Notes under the pieces: generated by a model
The model's database searches: none
Told to the model about the DNA's origin: nothing
What the model saw: the letters and a program-made list of their open reading frames with translations, nothing else
Shown here: positions 48,823 to 58,017 of the stretch, one piece after another
Numbering within the stretch: position 1 is the first letter of the stretch
How the letters are laid out: each line of letters opens with the position of its first letter
Source of the DNA: an uncultured bacterium
GTDB taxonomy: Bacteria; Bacteroidota; Rhodothermia; Rhodothermales; Rubricoccaceae
Assembly (NCBI GenBank): GCA_947493945.1
Contig: CANLSR010000005.1
Location: 124,001 to 188,000 of the forward strand
Length of the DNA stretch: 64,000 nt
Direction of reading: 5' to 3'
Position numbers and translations under genes: made by a program

Positions 48823-51366
48823 CTACCAGCGGGCCGACAGGCTCGCGACGGGCCAGCCGGGCAGCCCGCGCGCGTCGGTCGCCAGCGGCAGGCCGGGGCG
48901 GGCGGTGCCCCGACCCGTCTCCGGCCCGAGCGCTCGGGCCGTCGCCTGCGCCTGGGCGGTCCAGCGGAGGCCCCAGAGCACCGTCGAGGCGCCGACGGCG
49001 GCGCTGGCGCGGAGTTGGACGGGGTCGCGTCGGCCGTCGGCGCGCGGCAGGCCGGACTCGACGTCCAGGCGCAGCGCGGCGGTCCACGGTCCGTTCTGGT
49101 GCTGGGCGATCACGCCCACCGCGACGGGCCGGTCATAGGCCGACGGCCGCCAGCCGGACGACACGGCGCTCGCCTCGGGCCGGACCTCGGCCCGGGCGAA
49201 CGCGGCGCTCAGGCCCAGCGTCCAGTCGCCGGCCTCGGTCCGGGCCGCCAGCTCGACGCCGGCCGCGCGGCCGCCGTGCGCCGGGTGCGACGCCAGCAGG
49301 CCGGCCGGGCCGACGCCCGCCTCGTCCGCCGGGTCGCCGGGCTCTAGCAGCCCGCGCGAGCGGCGCGCGTAGACGTCCACGCTCAGGGCGAACCGGCCGG
49401 GCGCCCACTCGGCGCCCGCGCCCAGCTGCCACGCCGAGGCCAGCGGCACGCGGTCGCCGGCCAGCAGCCAGCGCGACGCCGCCAGCGCGTAGCGGCCCGC
49501 CGCCCGGTCGCGGACCCGGTGGACGGCCTGGGTCTGGCGGCTCAGGCCGGCGCGCACGATCAGCCGGTCCTCGTCGGGCGTCCAGCGCGCGAACAGGCGC
49601 GGGCTCACGGTCAGTTGCGAGAGCCCCCCGCCCGACACCAGCGCCTCGGCGCGGAGTCCTGGCTGGAGCTGCCAGCCCTCGGCCGGTCGCCACGTGTCGG
49701 CCAGGTGGAGCGCGACCTCCCCGACCCGCTGGCGGCCCCGGTCGGGCGGGGGCGGCGGCGCGGCGTCGCCGGCGCGGCGCTGGGTGCCCGTCACGTTCCG
49801 GTCCGCGACCTGGAGGCCGCCGCGGATCTGATGCCGGGACGACGGGGCGTGCTCCAGGTCGACGCTGGCGCCGTGCTCGACCAAGCGCTGGTCCGTCTCG
49901 ACCTCGGCGCCTGGGCCTCGCCGGTCCTCGGCCGAGGCGTGGCCCGTCCGGTAGGCCAGGGCCGTCACCAGCGTCCGCGAGCCGCGCAGCGTCTGGAGCC
50001 GCGCCGACGCCGTGTGCGTGTGCCAGCCGTAGTCCAGCCCGCCAGCGGCTTCCGCCAGCGGGCCGGCGCCCGCCAGCGGCAGGTCGATTCGCACGCGGTC
50101 GCCGCCCCACGTGCCGGCCAGCTGGACGCCGGTCCGCGCCCCCACGCGCGAGCTCAACTTGACCGCGGCGTCGGCAAACCCGACGCGGGGCGGCTCGTCG
50201 CGGCGGAACGGGTCGCCGCCGGTGGGGTCCAGGACCCAGGCGCCGCCCTCGGCGCGCAGCCCGGGCACCAGGAACAGGCCCAGCGTGGACCGGCGGAGCC
50301 CGACGTGCAGGCCCGCGTGCCGGCCCAGCGGCACGTCGGCAACGGCGCGGGCGGCGACGGCGCCCAGCCCGACCGTCCGCAGCGTGTCGCCGGCCAGGGC
50401 GTCGGTGGTCTCGACGTCCAGCACGGCCGCCAGCCCGCCGCCCAACGACGCCGGCAGCGAGCCGCGGTGGAACCGGACGCGCGCGAGCGCCTCGGGCTGG
50501 AACGCCGAAAACAGCCCGAAAGCGTGCCAGGGCTCGTAGAGCGGCACGCCGTCGCGCAGGGTCCGCGTGTGCGACGGATCGGCGCCGCGCACGACGAGCG
50601 CGCCCGAGGCGCCGCCGGTCCGCGTGAGCCCGGGGAGCCACGACAGAGTCGCCGCGAGGTCGCCCTCACCGAGGGCGTAGGGGATGGCGGCGGCTTGCTC
50701 AGCCGCGAGGTCGGTCATGCCCGGCTCCGCCCCGGCCGCCTCCGGCCCCGCGGTCACCTCGGGGCCGGGCGCCTCGACGGTCTCGGCCTGCAGGCGCACG
50801 GTCGGCGGCAGCCGCGACGACTCGGGGAACACGTCCAGCTCGATCCGCACCGGCCGGTACCCGACGTGCGACACGCGGACGACGTAGCGGCCCGTGGGCA
50901 AGAGCGGGACCAGAAAGCTGCCGTCGAGGCGCACCACGTCGCCCAGGCCGAGGTCTACGAGCCAGACGTGGGCGCCGGGCAGGGGCGCCCCGGTGTCGGC
51001 GTCCACCACGCGGCCGTCCAGCGTGCCGGTGTAGGCCTCCGGCCCGGTGTCGTCGGTGACGTTGAGGGGCTCTTGGATCAAGACGTACTGACCACGCCGG
51101 ATCCGCTCGGCGCGGACGCCGGTCCCGCGCAGGATCAGCCGCAGCGCTTGGTCGGGGTCGTCGGTGACGCGGTAGCGGCCCCGCACGCGGACGTCCTCGA
51201 CCAGCCGGAGCGCGAACACCAACTCCAGGCCGGTCACGTCCGCCAGCTCGTAGAGCGCGTCCGCCAGCGGCGCGTCGTCCCACACGACCTCCGCCTCGGC
51301 CTGCGCGTGCGCCGGCCGCGCCGCGAGGGCGGCCAGGAGCAGGGCGGCGAGGGCGAGCGGGCGCAT
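48823..51366 (-). CDS. TonB-dependent receptor with STN and carboxypeptidase-like domains
   Basis: An 847-residue outer-membrane receptor. After the signal (LALAALLLAALAARPAHAQ), residues 26-100 are an STN domain (DDAPLADALYELADVTGLEL), the sensor that signals to a FecR partner. Residues 113-195 are a CarboxypepD_reg-like domain (GRVVDADTGAPLPGAHVWLV). About 225-330 is the plug (VVRGADPSHTRTLRDGVPLY), and the rest is a strand-rich barrel ending PVASLSARW. It probably imports a ligand and signals through the adjacent FecR and ECF sigma factor. The ligand is unknown. Confidence 0.9.
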   Translation of the reverse strand: MRPLALAALLLAALAARPAHAQAEAEVVWDDAPLADALYELADVTGLELVFALRLVEDVRVRGRYRVTDDPDQALRLILRGTGVRAERIRRGQYVLIQEPLNVTDDTGPEAYTGTLDGRVVDADTGAPLPGAHVWLVDLGLGDVVRLDGSFLVPLLPTGRYVVRVSHVGYRPVRIELDVFPESSRLPPTVRLQAETVEAPGPEVTAGPEAAGAEPGMTDLAAEQAAAIPYALGEGDLAATLSWLPGLTRTGGASGALVVRGADPSHTRTLRDGVPLYEPWHAFGLFSAFQPEALARVRFHRGSLPASLGGGLAAVLDVETTDALAGDTLRTVGLGAVAARAVADVPLGRHAGLHVGLRRSTLGLFLVPGLRAEGGAWVLDPTGGDPFRRDEPPRVGFADAAVKLSSRVGARTGVQLAGTWGGDRVRIDLPLAGAGPLAEAAGGLDYGWHTHTASARLQTLRGSRTLVTALAYRTGHASAEDRRGPGAEVETDQRLVEHGASVDLEHAPSSRHQIRGGLQVADRNVTGTQRRAGDAAPPPPPDRGRQRVGEVALHLADTWRPAEGWQLQPGLRAEALVSGGGLSQLTVSPRLFARWTPDEDRLIVRAGLSRQTQAVHRVRDRAAGRYALAASRWLLAGDRVPLASAWQLGAGAEWAPGRFALSVDVYARRSRGLLEPGDPADEAGVGPAGLLASHPAHGGRAAGVELAARTEAGDWTLGLSAAFARAEVRPEASAVSSGWRPSAYDRPVAVGVIAQHQNGPWTAALRLDVESGLPRADGRRDPVQLRASAAVGASTVLWGLRWTAQAQATARALGPETGRGTARPGLPLATDARGLPGWPVASLSARW

Positions 51367-51417
51367 CGGCGGAGGATAGAGACGGCAGGAACGGACGGCC
51401 GCCCCCGTCCGCTGTCC

Positions 51418-52656
51418 CTACCGGGCCGTCGCCCCGCTAGGGACAGCGCCAGCTAGCCGGAACCCGCCGCCCTCCGCCACGACTCGGCCGCCCATGGCGC
51501 CCGCGATCTTGCCGAGCGCGTCGCGCAGGCCGTCGGCGCCGTACTCGCCGTCGGAGATCTTCTCGCTCGCCAGAGCCGGGTCCACGGCGACGGCCTCGCC
51601 CCACTGGCGGGCCAGGCGGGCGGCGAGCTCGCCGACGGTCAGGTCGCGGGCGAAGACGGTCCCGGTCCAGTCGAGGGCGCGCAAGTCGGCCGGCTCAGGC
51701 GCAGAGGGTGCGTCGAGGGCCAGCACGGCGCTCCGCTCGCCGGGCGCCAGCGTCACGGCCGCCTCGGGCATGGCGCGCGGCGCGAGCGCGACGGCGCCGG
51801 AGACGAGCACGACCTCGGTCTGAACGTCGGTCGCCTCGACGGTGAACGTGGTGCCCAGCACCGTCACCTCGGCGTTGGTCGTGGTCACCTCGAACGGGTC
51901 GGCCGGGTCGCGCTCGATGCGGAACAGCGCGCGGCCACCGATCAACCGCGCCTGACGCTGGTCCTCGATGCCGTCGCCGGGCACCGCCAGCCGGGCGCCG
52001 TCGGCCAGGGCGGCCGTCGAGCCGTCGGCGAAGGTCACCGTCCGGGCGCCGTCGGCGACGAGGGTCTCCCAGCCGGCGTCGCGGTCCCAGACCAGGGTCA
52101 GCACGGCCCCGAACGCGACCACGGCGAGCACGGCGGCGACGCGCGCGACCCAGCGCACCGGCCCGGCGCCGCGGGCGGCGCGGCCCGCGGCGGGGCGGTC
52201 CCTCGCTGCCCGGCTGGCGGCGGGCTTGGGCGAGCGGTTTGTCGTGGACGCGCCGGCGGCGGGCACCGCCAGCGGGGCGGGCGCCGGTCGGTCCGGCTCA
52301 GGCTGGGCGGTCTCGGCCCAGGCGGCCTCGAAGGCGTCGCGGTCGGCCTGGATCCGCGCGACGGCCGCTACCAGGCCCGGGTGGCGAGCGAGGGCCCGGT
52401 CCAGCGCCGGGCGCGCCGCGTCCAGCTCGGCACGGTCGGCGTCCGAGAGCAGGTCGTCGTCGGACAGCGCGTAGAGCACCAGGAGCGCGTGGTCGGGCAG
52501 GTCGCGGGCCAGCTCGGCGCGGAGCTCGGCGCGCAAGCTCTGCCACCGGGCGAAGGCCTCCGCGAGTGCGGGCTGCTCGGCCAGGGCGCGGTCGAGCGCG
52601 GCCTGCTCGTCGGGCGGCAGGGCGTCGTAGAAGGCGAGGGCGTCGGAGTCGTTCAT
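51418..52656 (-). CDS. FecR-like anti-sigma factor
   Basis: A 412-residue anti-sigma factor. The cytoplasmic N terminus (1-165) is followed by one membrane helix (about 169-190, VARVAAVLAVVAFGAVLTLV) and the FecR domain (TFADGSTAALADGARLAVP, FEVTTTNAEVTVLGTTFTVE). The last part (VFARDLTVGELAARLARQWG onward) resembles the STN-like domain that docks onto the receptor. It is four bases from the ECF sigma gene upstream and 51 bases from the receptor gene. The cassette order sigma, FecR, receptor is typical of Bacteroidota signal systems. Confidence 0.9.
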   Translation of the reverse strand: MNDSDALAFYDALPPDEQAALDRALAEQPALAEAFARWQSLRAELRAELARDLPDHALLVLYALSDDDLLSDADRAELDAARPALDRALARHPGLVAAVARIQADRDAFEAAWAETAQPEPDRPAPAPLAVPAAGASTTNRSPKPAASRAARDRPAAGRAARGAGPVRWVARVAAVLAVVAFGAVLTLVWDRDAGWETLVADGARTVTFADGSTAALADGARLAVPGDGIEDQRQARLIGGRALFRIERDPADPFEVTTTNAEVTVLGTTFTVEATDVQTEVVLVSGAVALAPRAMPEAAVTLAPGERSAVLALDAPSAPEPADLRALDWTGTVFARDLTVGELAARLARQWGEAVAVDPALASEKISDGEYGADGLRDALGKIAGAMGGRVVAEGGGFRLAGAVPSGATAR

Positions 52657-52660
52657 GACG

Positions 52661-53212
52661 TCAGAGGAAGGTGCCCAGGACAAAGGCCAGCACGGCGGCG
52701 ACGGCCAGGAGCTCGCGGAGGCGGGCGAACGAGCGCTTGACCTGCATCTTGACGGCCGCCTCGGTGGTGCCGAGCGCGTCGGCGATCTCGGCGTAGGGGT
52801 AGCCCAGCTCGCGCATCTCCAGGATGGCGCGGGCGTGCTCGGTCAAGGTGGCGAGCGCGCGCTCCAGGTCTACCCGGAGCGCCGTGTCCTCGGCGTCGAC
52901 CGAGCCTGGCGTGGGCAGGTCGGGGTCGAACAGGGCCTCGCGCGACGAGTAGCGGCCCCGGTAGAAGTCCTGCAACTCGTAGAGCGCCGCCTTCATCGCG
53001 AACGCCTTGAACCGGTCGGCCCGCTGGAGCGCGCCTAGCCCGCGGTGGACGCGGATGAGCGCGTTCTGCACCAGGTCGTCGACGTCGTCTCGGCCCCCGA
53101 TCCGGCTCCGGAAGAAGCCGCGCAGGACGGGCGTGATGCCCGCGAGCAGGGCGTCGCGGGCGGTGGTGTCGCCCGACTGGGCGCGCTCGACGGTGAGGAG
53201 GTCGAAGGTCAT
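52661..53212 (-). CDS. ECF sigma factor with hydrophobic C-terminal tail
   Basis: A 183-residue sigma-70 family factor. Region 2 is about 10-75 (FFRSRIGGRDDVDDLVQNAL) and region 4 about 115-165 (LEMRELGYPYAEIADALGTT followed by EAAVKMQVKRSFARLRE). It would direct transcription of the receptor cassette. The last 16 residues are hydrophobic: LLAVAAVLAFVLGTFL. ECF factors usually end after the region 4 helix, so this tail could bind the membrane or the FecR helix. The stop lies four bases before the FecR start. The ATG at 53212 gives the usual start. Confidence 0.88.
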   Translation of the reverse strand: MTFDLLTVERAQSGDTTARDALLAGITPVLRGFFRSRIGGRDDVDDLVQNALIRVHRGLGALQRADRFKAFAMKAALYELQDFYRGRYSSREALFDPDLPTPGSVDAEDTALRVDLERALATLTEHARAILEMRELGYPYAEIADALGTTEAAVKMQVKRSFARLRELLAVAAVLAFVLGTFL

Positions 53213-53275
53213 GGGGCGGGGGCTGTGCCCGAGGGCACGACTAGAGCCGCCGCAGCCCCGCCCGGGGTCACACGC

Positions 53276-54088
53276 CTACTGCGCGGCGGCCGTGGGCTCG
53301 CCGCCGGCCGCCCGCCAGCCGGCGTAGGCGCGGTCGTAGGAGGCCTGGGCCTGGGCGAGCGCCGGGCTCTGGGGGAAGAGCGTCGCCAGCTGGTCGTAGA
53401 GGTCGAGCGCCTTGCGGTAGCGCTCCTGCTGGCGCGACGGCACGCTGTTGGCGGCGTACTCCACCTGGGCCTCGACGGCGCCCGCCAGCGCGTCGTCGGC
53501 GTAGCTGCTCGTGGGGTACTCGGCCAGCACGTCGAGGTAGGCGATCACCGCGGCGTCGTAGTACTCGCGCCGCAGGTAGAGATTGCCGGACTCGTACTGC
53601 TTGCGGGCCAGCTTCTCGCGCAGTTCGGCCCGGAGCGCGTCGGCCTCGGCCACGTGGGGGTTCTCGGGGTACTGCTGGAGAAAGCCGTGGATAAAGGCGA
53701 GCGCCTGGCGCGTGTCCGTCTGGTCCAGCTCGTAGCGCGGGCTCAGGGCGGCGTAGGCCTGGATCCGCTCGAAGGCCGCCTGCTCGACCCGCTCGTCGGT
53801 GCGGTAGAACTCGATAAAGCGCGTGAACTCGCTGCCCGCCAGGAGGTACTGGCCGTCGGCGGCGTAGGCGCGGGCGAGCGCGAGCTGGGCGTCGTCGGCC
53901 AAGGCGCTGGTGCGGCCAAAGTCGAGCGCGGCCCGGAACGCCTCGATGGCCGTCATGTAGCGCCCGTCCGCGGCCTGCTCGACGCCCCGGTCGTAGGCCT
54001 GCTGGGCGGAGCCGAACGTGACGGGGCCTCCCCCACACCCCGCAGAAACGAGAACGACGAGGGCACAGAGCCCGGAGCGGATCGGCAT
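53276..54088 (-). CDS. bamD: Outer-membrane assembly lipoprotein BamD
   Basis: BamD is a lipoprotein of the BAM complex. The 270-residue product has a lipobox after LCALVVLVSAGC and five TPR-like helical pairs (AYDRGVEQAADGRYMTAIEA, LALARAYAADGQYLLAGSEF, NLYLRREYYDAAVIAYLDVL and similar). The ATG at 54088 is chosen for the signal. It is separated from the ECF cassette by 63 bases; the 293-base gap upstream holds a CCGCTGGCGG decamer (54325) and no clear gene. Confidence 0.85.
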   Translation of the reverse strand: MPIRSGLCALVVLVSAGCGGGPVTFGSAQQAYDRGVEQAADGRYMTAIEAFRAALDFGRTSALADDAQLALARAYAADGQYLLAGSEFTRFIEFYRTDERVEQAAFERIQAYAALSPRYELDQTDTRQALAFIHGFLQQYPENPHVAEADALRAELREKLARKQYESGNLYLRREYYDAAVIAYLDVLAEYPTSSYADDALAGAVEAQVEYAANSVPSRQQERYRKALDLYDQLATLFPQSPALAQAQASYDRAYAGWRAAGGEPTAAAQ

Positions 54089-54381
54089 GGACAGTCGGGG
54101 AGCGAGGCGCAAGTCGGGCACGTGCAGATCAGGCACGAACGGGGTCGGATGGGGCTTATTGCCGCTCAAGCTCGCCTCGGCACGCCCCAGGCCGCCGACG
54201 AGAAGCGGCGAAGACGGGCTTCGTCGTCCCTTCGGGGTCGCTGCCGCTCGCGGGAGATGGGAACTGGGCAGAGTGATCTGGGAGGCGCGCGCGATGTCGT
54301 GAAGCCTTCAGAGCCCACGCCGCCCCGCTGGCGGTAGGCCCCGCCAGTGGGACGGGCGCCCATCGACATCTCCCCGTTCCC

Positions 54382-55782
54382 TCACTCCAGCAGGACTGCC
54401 TGGCCGTCTCGGAAGCCGAGCACGTAGAGCGCCTCGTTGACCTGGCCGTCGCCGAACGCGTAGCGGTTGCCGACGCCGTCGAAGCGCGGCGCCGCGCGGA
54501 TGGCGTCCGCCAGCTCGCCTTCCTGGCCGACCTGGGCCAGCACGAAGCGGCCCAGGTCGTAGCCGATCAGGGCCAGCCGGTCCTGGCCGATGCCGGCCAG
54601 CTGGCGGTAGCGACGGCCGAAGGCGTCGGCGGCGCCGGGGGCCACGAAAAAGTCCTGGGTAAAGACGGCGCCCAGCCGGCTGGCGCGGTCGGTCGAGGCC
54701 GACAACCCCTCCCACTCGGTGTTGCCCAGCGGGCGCGGGGCGCGGGCGAGCGCGTCGAGCGCCCGGAGCGCGTCGGCGGCGTAGCGGGGCGCGTCGCGGC
54801 CGGTGACGGGCAGGTACACCGCCTCGACGCCGCCCAGCGTGCCCGCGCCCACCTCGCGGTCGAGGTCGGCCCAGTCGTCGGCGCTCGTCAGCGACTCCTC
54901 GAAGGCGACCGTCGCGCCCAGGCGCCGGGCCTCGGCGGCGAACGCGGCGGCCATGTCGGCGCCGAACTCGCCGCGCTGCGACGCCACGCCCAGCCGGTTC
55001 AGGCCCAGCCGGCCGGTCACGTAGCGGGCCATCGCGCGGCCTCGCGCGGGGAACGTGGGGTTGGCCTGGAACACGTAGCGGCGGCCGTCGCTCACGCGCT
55101 CGTCGGTCGCCAGCGGGGCGAGCAGCACCACGCGCGCGGCCTCGGCGGCCTGGCCCGCCGACTCGGCCTCGTCGCTGAAGAGCGGGCCCACGACGGCGTC
55201 GGCGCCCTCGGCCACGACGGCCTCGACTGCCTGGCGGGCGCCGTCGCCGGTGGCGCGCGAGTCGCGGAACACCATCCGCACCGGCCGGCCCCCGCCCGCG
55301 TTGTGCTCGTCCACGGCGATGCGGAGCCCGTTGAACAGCGCCTGCCCGAGGTAGCCGTCGCGGCTCGCGATGGGGAGCACGATGCCCAGGTCGAACGGAC
55401 GCCCGCCGCCGCCTTCGGCGGTCAGCGCCAGGACGCGCTGGGCCTCGGGGACGTAGCGGCTGCTCGGGTAGGCGCGCGCCAGGTGCGTGGCCACGGTCAC
55501 GGCCCGGTCAAAGTCGCCGTCGGCGTAGGCCGCCTTGGCCGCCATCAGCGTGGCCGCCGTGGTGCGTTGGTTGTAGCCGAACTCGTCGGCGGCTCGCACG
55601 AACAGGCGCTCGGCCTCGGCGTAGTCGCCCGCGCCGTAGCTGGCGAGCCCGTTCTGGAAGGCGGCCTCGGCGGCCGGGACGGCGTCGGCGGTCGCCGGTT
55701 GGGCGGAGGCGGGGACGGACAGGGCGGCCAGCGCCGTCAGGACGAGCAGGCGGAGGCGCCCCACGAGCGAGATCGAGGACAT
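54382..55782 (-). CDS. Penicillin-binding protein activator-like / periplasmic binding protein
   Basis: A 466-residue periplasmic protein (signal LVLTALAALSVPASAQ). Residues about 35-115 are TPR-like (AEAAFQNGLASYGAGDYAEA, ATHLARAYPSSRYVPEA). The rest is a type 1 periplasmic-binding fold: FDLGIVLPIASRDGYLG, VEAVVAEGADAVVGPLFSDE, and LGVASQRGEFGADMAAAF. This order resembles LpoA and related proteins that activate PBP1a; leucine-binding proteins are an alternative. It lies next to bamD and crcB. No ABC transporter is near, so PBP activation is more likely. Confidence 0.72.
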   Translation of the reverse strand: MSSISLVGRLRLLVLTALAALSVPASAQPATADAVPAAEAAFQNGLASYGAGDYAEAERLFVRAADEFGYNQRTTAATLMAAKAAYADGDFDRAVTVATHLARAYPSSRYVPEAQRVLALTAEGGGGRPFDLGIVLPIASRDGYLGQALFNGLRIAVDEHNAGGGRPVRMVFRDSRATGDGARQAVEAVVAEGADAVVGPLFSDEAESAGQAAEAARVVLLAPLATDERVSDGRRYVFQANPTFPARGRAMARYVTGRLGLNRLGVASQRGEFGADMAAAFAAEARRLGATVAFEESLTSADDWADLDREVGAGTLGGVEAVYLPVTGRDAPRYAADALRALDALARAPRPLGNTEWEGLSASTDRASRLGAVFTQDFFVAPGAADAFGRRYRQLAGIGQDRLALIGYDLGRFVLAQVGQEGELADAIRAAPRFDGVGNRYAFGDGQVNEALYVLGFRDGQAVLLE

Positions 55783-55849
55783 GGCAGAGTGCGGGTGGCG
55801 GGAGCCGCAAGATCCGACGCCGCCCGGTGTGCGCGCAAGAAGAAGGCCG

Positions 55850-56215
55850 TCAACCGGCCGGCGCCCACTGGCGCCCCAGCGCCAGCCCGAGCGCCACGAA
55901 GGCGACGCCCACCACGACGCTCCCCAGCGCGTTGGCCGCGGCCAGCCCGGGGCGCCCGGACTCCCACAGCAGGACCGTGTCGGCGCTGTAGGTCGAGAAC
56001 GTCGTGAACGAGCCGAGCACGCCGACCAGCACCGCCAGCCGGGCACCGTCGGCGCGCACCAGCGGCAGCGCCAGCCCGATCAGCAGGCACCCCAGCGCGT
56101 TGACGGCCCAGGTGCTCAGCGGCACCGCCTCGCCCCACCGCAACGCCACCAGCCCGACGCCGTAGCGCGCGACCGCGCCCACGGCGCCGCCCAGGGCGAC
56201 CAGAAGCCAGCGCAT
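55850..56215 (-). CDS. crcB: Fluoride channel/exporter CrcB (Fluc)
   Basis: Fluc proteins export fluoride as dimers. The 121-residue, four-helix protein has ALGGAVGAVARYGV, NALGCLLIG and GSFTTFSTYSADTVLLWESG, the family signatures (the Asn and Phe boxes of the pore). The ATG at 56215 is defined by the conserved start. A TAGGTTCG box is at 56245-56252. I see no fluoride riboswitch upstream. Confidence 0.93.
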   Translation of the reverse strand: MRWLLVALGGAVGAVARYGVGLVALRWGEAVPLSTWAVNALGCLLIGLALPLVRADGARLAVLVGVLGSFTTFSTYSADTVLLWESGRPGLAAANALGSVVVGVAFVALGLALGRQWAPAG

Positions 56216-56244
56216 CGCGAGAGGGAGGGGATGGGGCGGAGGCC

Positions 56245-56252
56245 CGAACCTA
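56245..56252 (-). promoter_or_regulatory. -7-like box TAGGTTCG before crcB
   Basis: TAGGTTCG lies 29 bases before the crcB ATG at 56215 on the minus strand and fits TAnnTTnG. Two copies of a 14-base unit (56267-56294) follow further upstream. Confidence 0.35.
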
Positions 56253-56349
56253 CTCCGCCCCCGCCCGCTGCGCCCGTCCCGCTGCGCCCGTCCCGCTGGC
56301 GGGCCGCCTCCGCCAGCTCGACGGGCGCGGGCACGCAGCGGGGCCGGAG

Positions 56350-57909
56350 CTAGGCGACGGAACTGGGGTGGGCGTCGGAGACGGCCTCGGGCGCGACGCC
56401 GACCGGCGTGGGGTCGGCGGGCAGCGGCTCGATCCACGACCGCCCGTCGCGCGCCAGCATCCGGTCGGCGGCGGCGGGGCCCCAGGTGCCGGCGGCGTAG
56501 TTCGGGAACTCGGCCGGCGGCGCCGAGGCCCAGGCCTCCAGCACCGGGTCCACGACGTGCCAGGCGGCGTCCACCTGGTCGGCGCGCATGAACAGCGTCG
56601 CGTCGCCGCGGATGGCGTCCAGCAGCAGCGTCTCGTAGGCTTCGGGCGGCGTGTCGAAGGCCTCGTCGTAGTCGAACCGCATCGCGACGGGCTGGAGCAG
56701 CATCGACGGGCCGGGCCGCTTGGCCTGGAACCGGAGCACGATGCCCTCGTCGGGCTGGATCCGGATGACCAGCCGGTTGGGCTGGAACGCCTCGTCGGCG
56801 CCGGCCGGGAAGGCCCGGTGCGGGACGGGCCGGAACTGGACCGAGATCTCGGACACCCGGCGCGGCATCCGCTTGCCCGTGCGGAGGTAGAACGGGACCC
56901 CGTTCCAGCGCCAGTTGTCGATCTCCAGCTTGAGCGCCGCGTACGTCTCGGTCGCCGACCGGGCCGCCACGTTGGGCTCGGCGCGGTAGCCCGGCACCTC
57001 CCCGCCGGCCTGGTAGCCCGGCCCGTACTGCCCGCGCACGGCCACCTCGTGGACGCGGTCGGGCGTGATCGGCCGGACGGCCCGGAGCACGTCCACCTTC
57101 TTGTTGCGGACCTCGTCGGCGGCGAACGCGACGGGCGGCTCCATCGCCACCAGGCACAGCAGCTGGAGCAGGTGGTTCTGGACCATGTCGCGCATGGCGC
57201 CCGAGGTCTCGTAGTACCCGCCGCGGTGCTCCACGCCGACCGTCTCGGCCACCGTGATCTGGACGTGGTCCACGTAGCGGGCGTCCCAGATCGGCTCGAA
57301 CATGGCGTTGGCGAACCGGAAGGCGAGCAGGTTCTGGACCGTCTCCTTGCCCAGGTAGTGGTCGATCCGGTAGATCTGGTGCTCGGACGCCGACTGGAGC
57401 AGGACCTCGTCCAGCGCCGACGCGCTGGCGGCGTCGCGCCCGAACGGCTTCTCGATCACGATCCGGTCGCGGTCGCGGTCGTCGAGCAAGCCGGCTGCGG
57501 CGAGCCCCCGCGCGATGGGCTCGACCAGGAACGGGGCGACGGACAGGTAGAACACGCGGTCGGGCCGGGGCCCCTCGGGCGCCAGCTCGTCCAGCCGCGT
57601 CGCCAGCCGGTCGAACGTCTCGGCCTCGGTGGCGTCGCCCTGGACGTAGGCCAGCCGCTCGGCAAAGGCGTCCCAGTCGGTCGAGTCGGCGTCCTTGGGG
57701 AAAAAGCGCCCCTCGGTCACCGACGCGTCGCACGCGAACTCGACGAAGTCGGTGTCCGGCATCTCCTTCAGGTCCACGCCCACGACGTCGACCTCGGCCG
57801 GCAGGTGCCCCTCGCGGTGCAGGTCGTAGAGGGCCGGGATCAGCTTGCGGTGGGCCAGGTCGCCGGCGGCGCCGAAGAGGACCAGCTGGACGTTGTCGGG
57901 CAGAGTCAT
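56350..57909 (-). CDS. zwf: Glucose-6-phosphate 1-dehydrogenase
   Basis: Zwf oxidises glucose 6-phosphate to 6-phosphogluconolactone with NADP+ (oxidative pentose phosphate pathway). The 519-residue protein has the NADP loop GAAGDLAHRK (13-22), EKPFG (153-157) and the active-site RIDHYLGKE (181-189), in which His184 is the base. gnd lies directly upstream on the same strand, fitting a pathway operon. The start ATG at 57909 is standard. Confidence 0.97.
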   Translation of the reverse strand: MTLPDNVQLVLFGAAGDLAHRKLIPALYDLHREGHLPAEVDVVGVDLKEMPDTDFVEFACDASVTEGRFFPKDADSTDWDAFAERLAYVQGDATEAETFDRLATRLDELAPEGPRPDRVFYLSVAPFLVEPIARGLAAAGLLDDRDRDRIVIEKPFGRDAASASALDEVLLQSASEHQIYRIDHYLGKETVQNLLAFRFANAMFEPIWDARYVDHVQITVAETVGVEHRGGYYETSGAMRDMVQNHLLQLLCLVAMEPPVAFAADEVRNKKVDVLRAVRPITPDRVHEVAVRGQYGPGYQAGGEVPGYRAEPNVAARSATETYAALKLEIDNWRWNGVPFYLRTGKRMPRRVSEISVQFRPVPHRAFPAGADEAFQPNRLVIRIQPDEGIVLRFQAKRPGPSMLLQPVAMRFDYDEAFDTPPEAYETLLLDAIRGDATLFMRADQVDAAWHVVDPVLEAWASAPPAEFPNYAAGTWGPAAADRMLARDGRSWIEPLPADPTPVGVAPEAVSDAHPSSVA

Positions 57910-58017
57910 GTGTTTGGTTGGCTGCGGCTGCGCTGCGCTGCGCGGTCGGGGTTCAAGGGTCCAGGGGTCGCAGGGCGTGGGCTCTGTGCGGGCCCTGAAC
58001 CGCCGAACCCCGAACGA
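57910..58017. repeat. TCAGG/GGTTC-type hairpin between zwf and gnd
   Basis: CGGGGTTC (57947-57954) pairs with GAACCCCG (58005-58012), and the inner arms GTTCAAGGGTCC and GGCCCTGAAC pair imperfectly. It lies in the 108-base gap of the zwf/gnd pair and belongs to the hairpin family described under findings. Confidence 0.55.

Noticed and set aside
56216..56349. Fluoride riboswitch upstream of crcB
   Set aside because: I looked for the conserved pseudoknot bases and found only GC-rich repeats and a promoter-like box.
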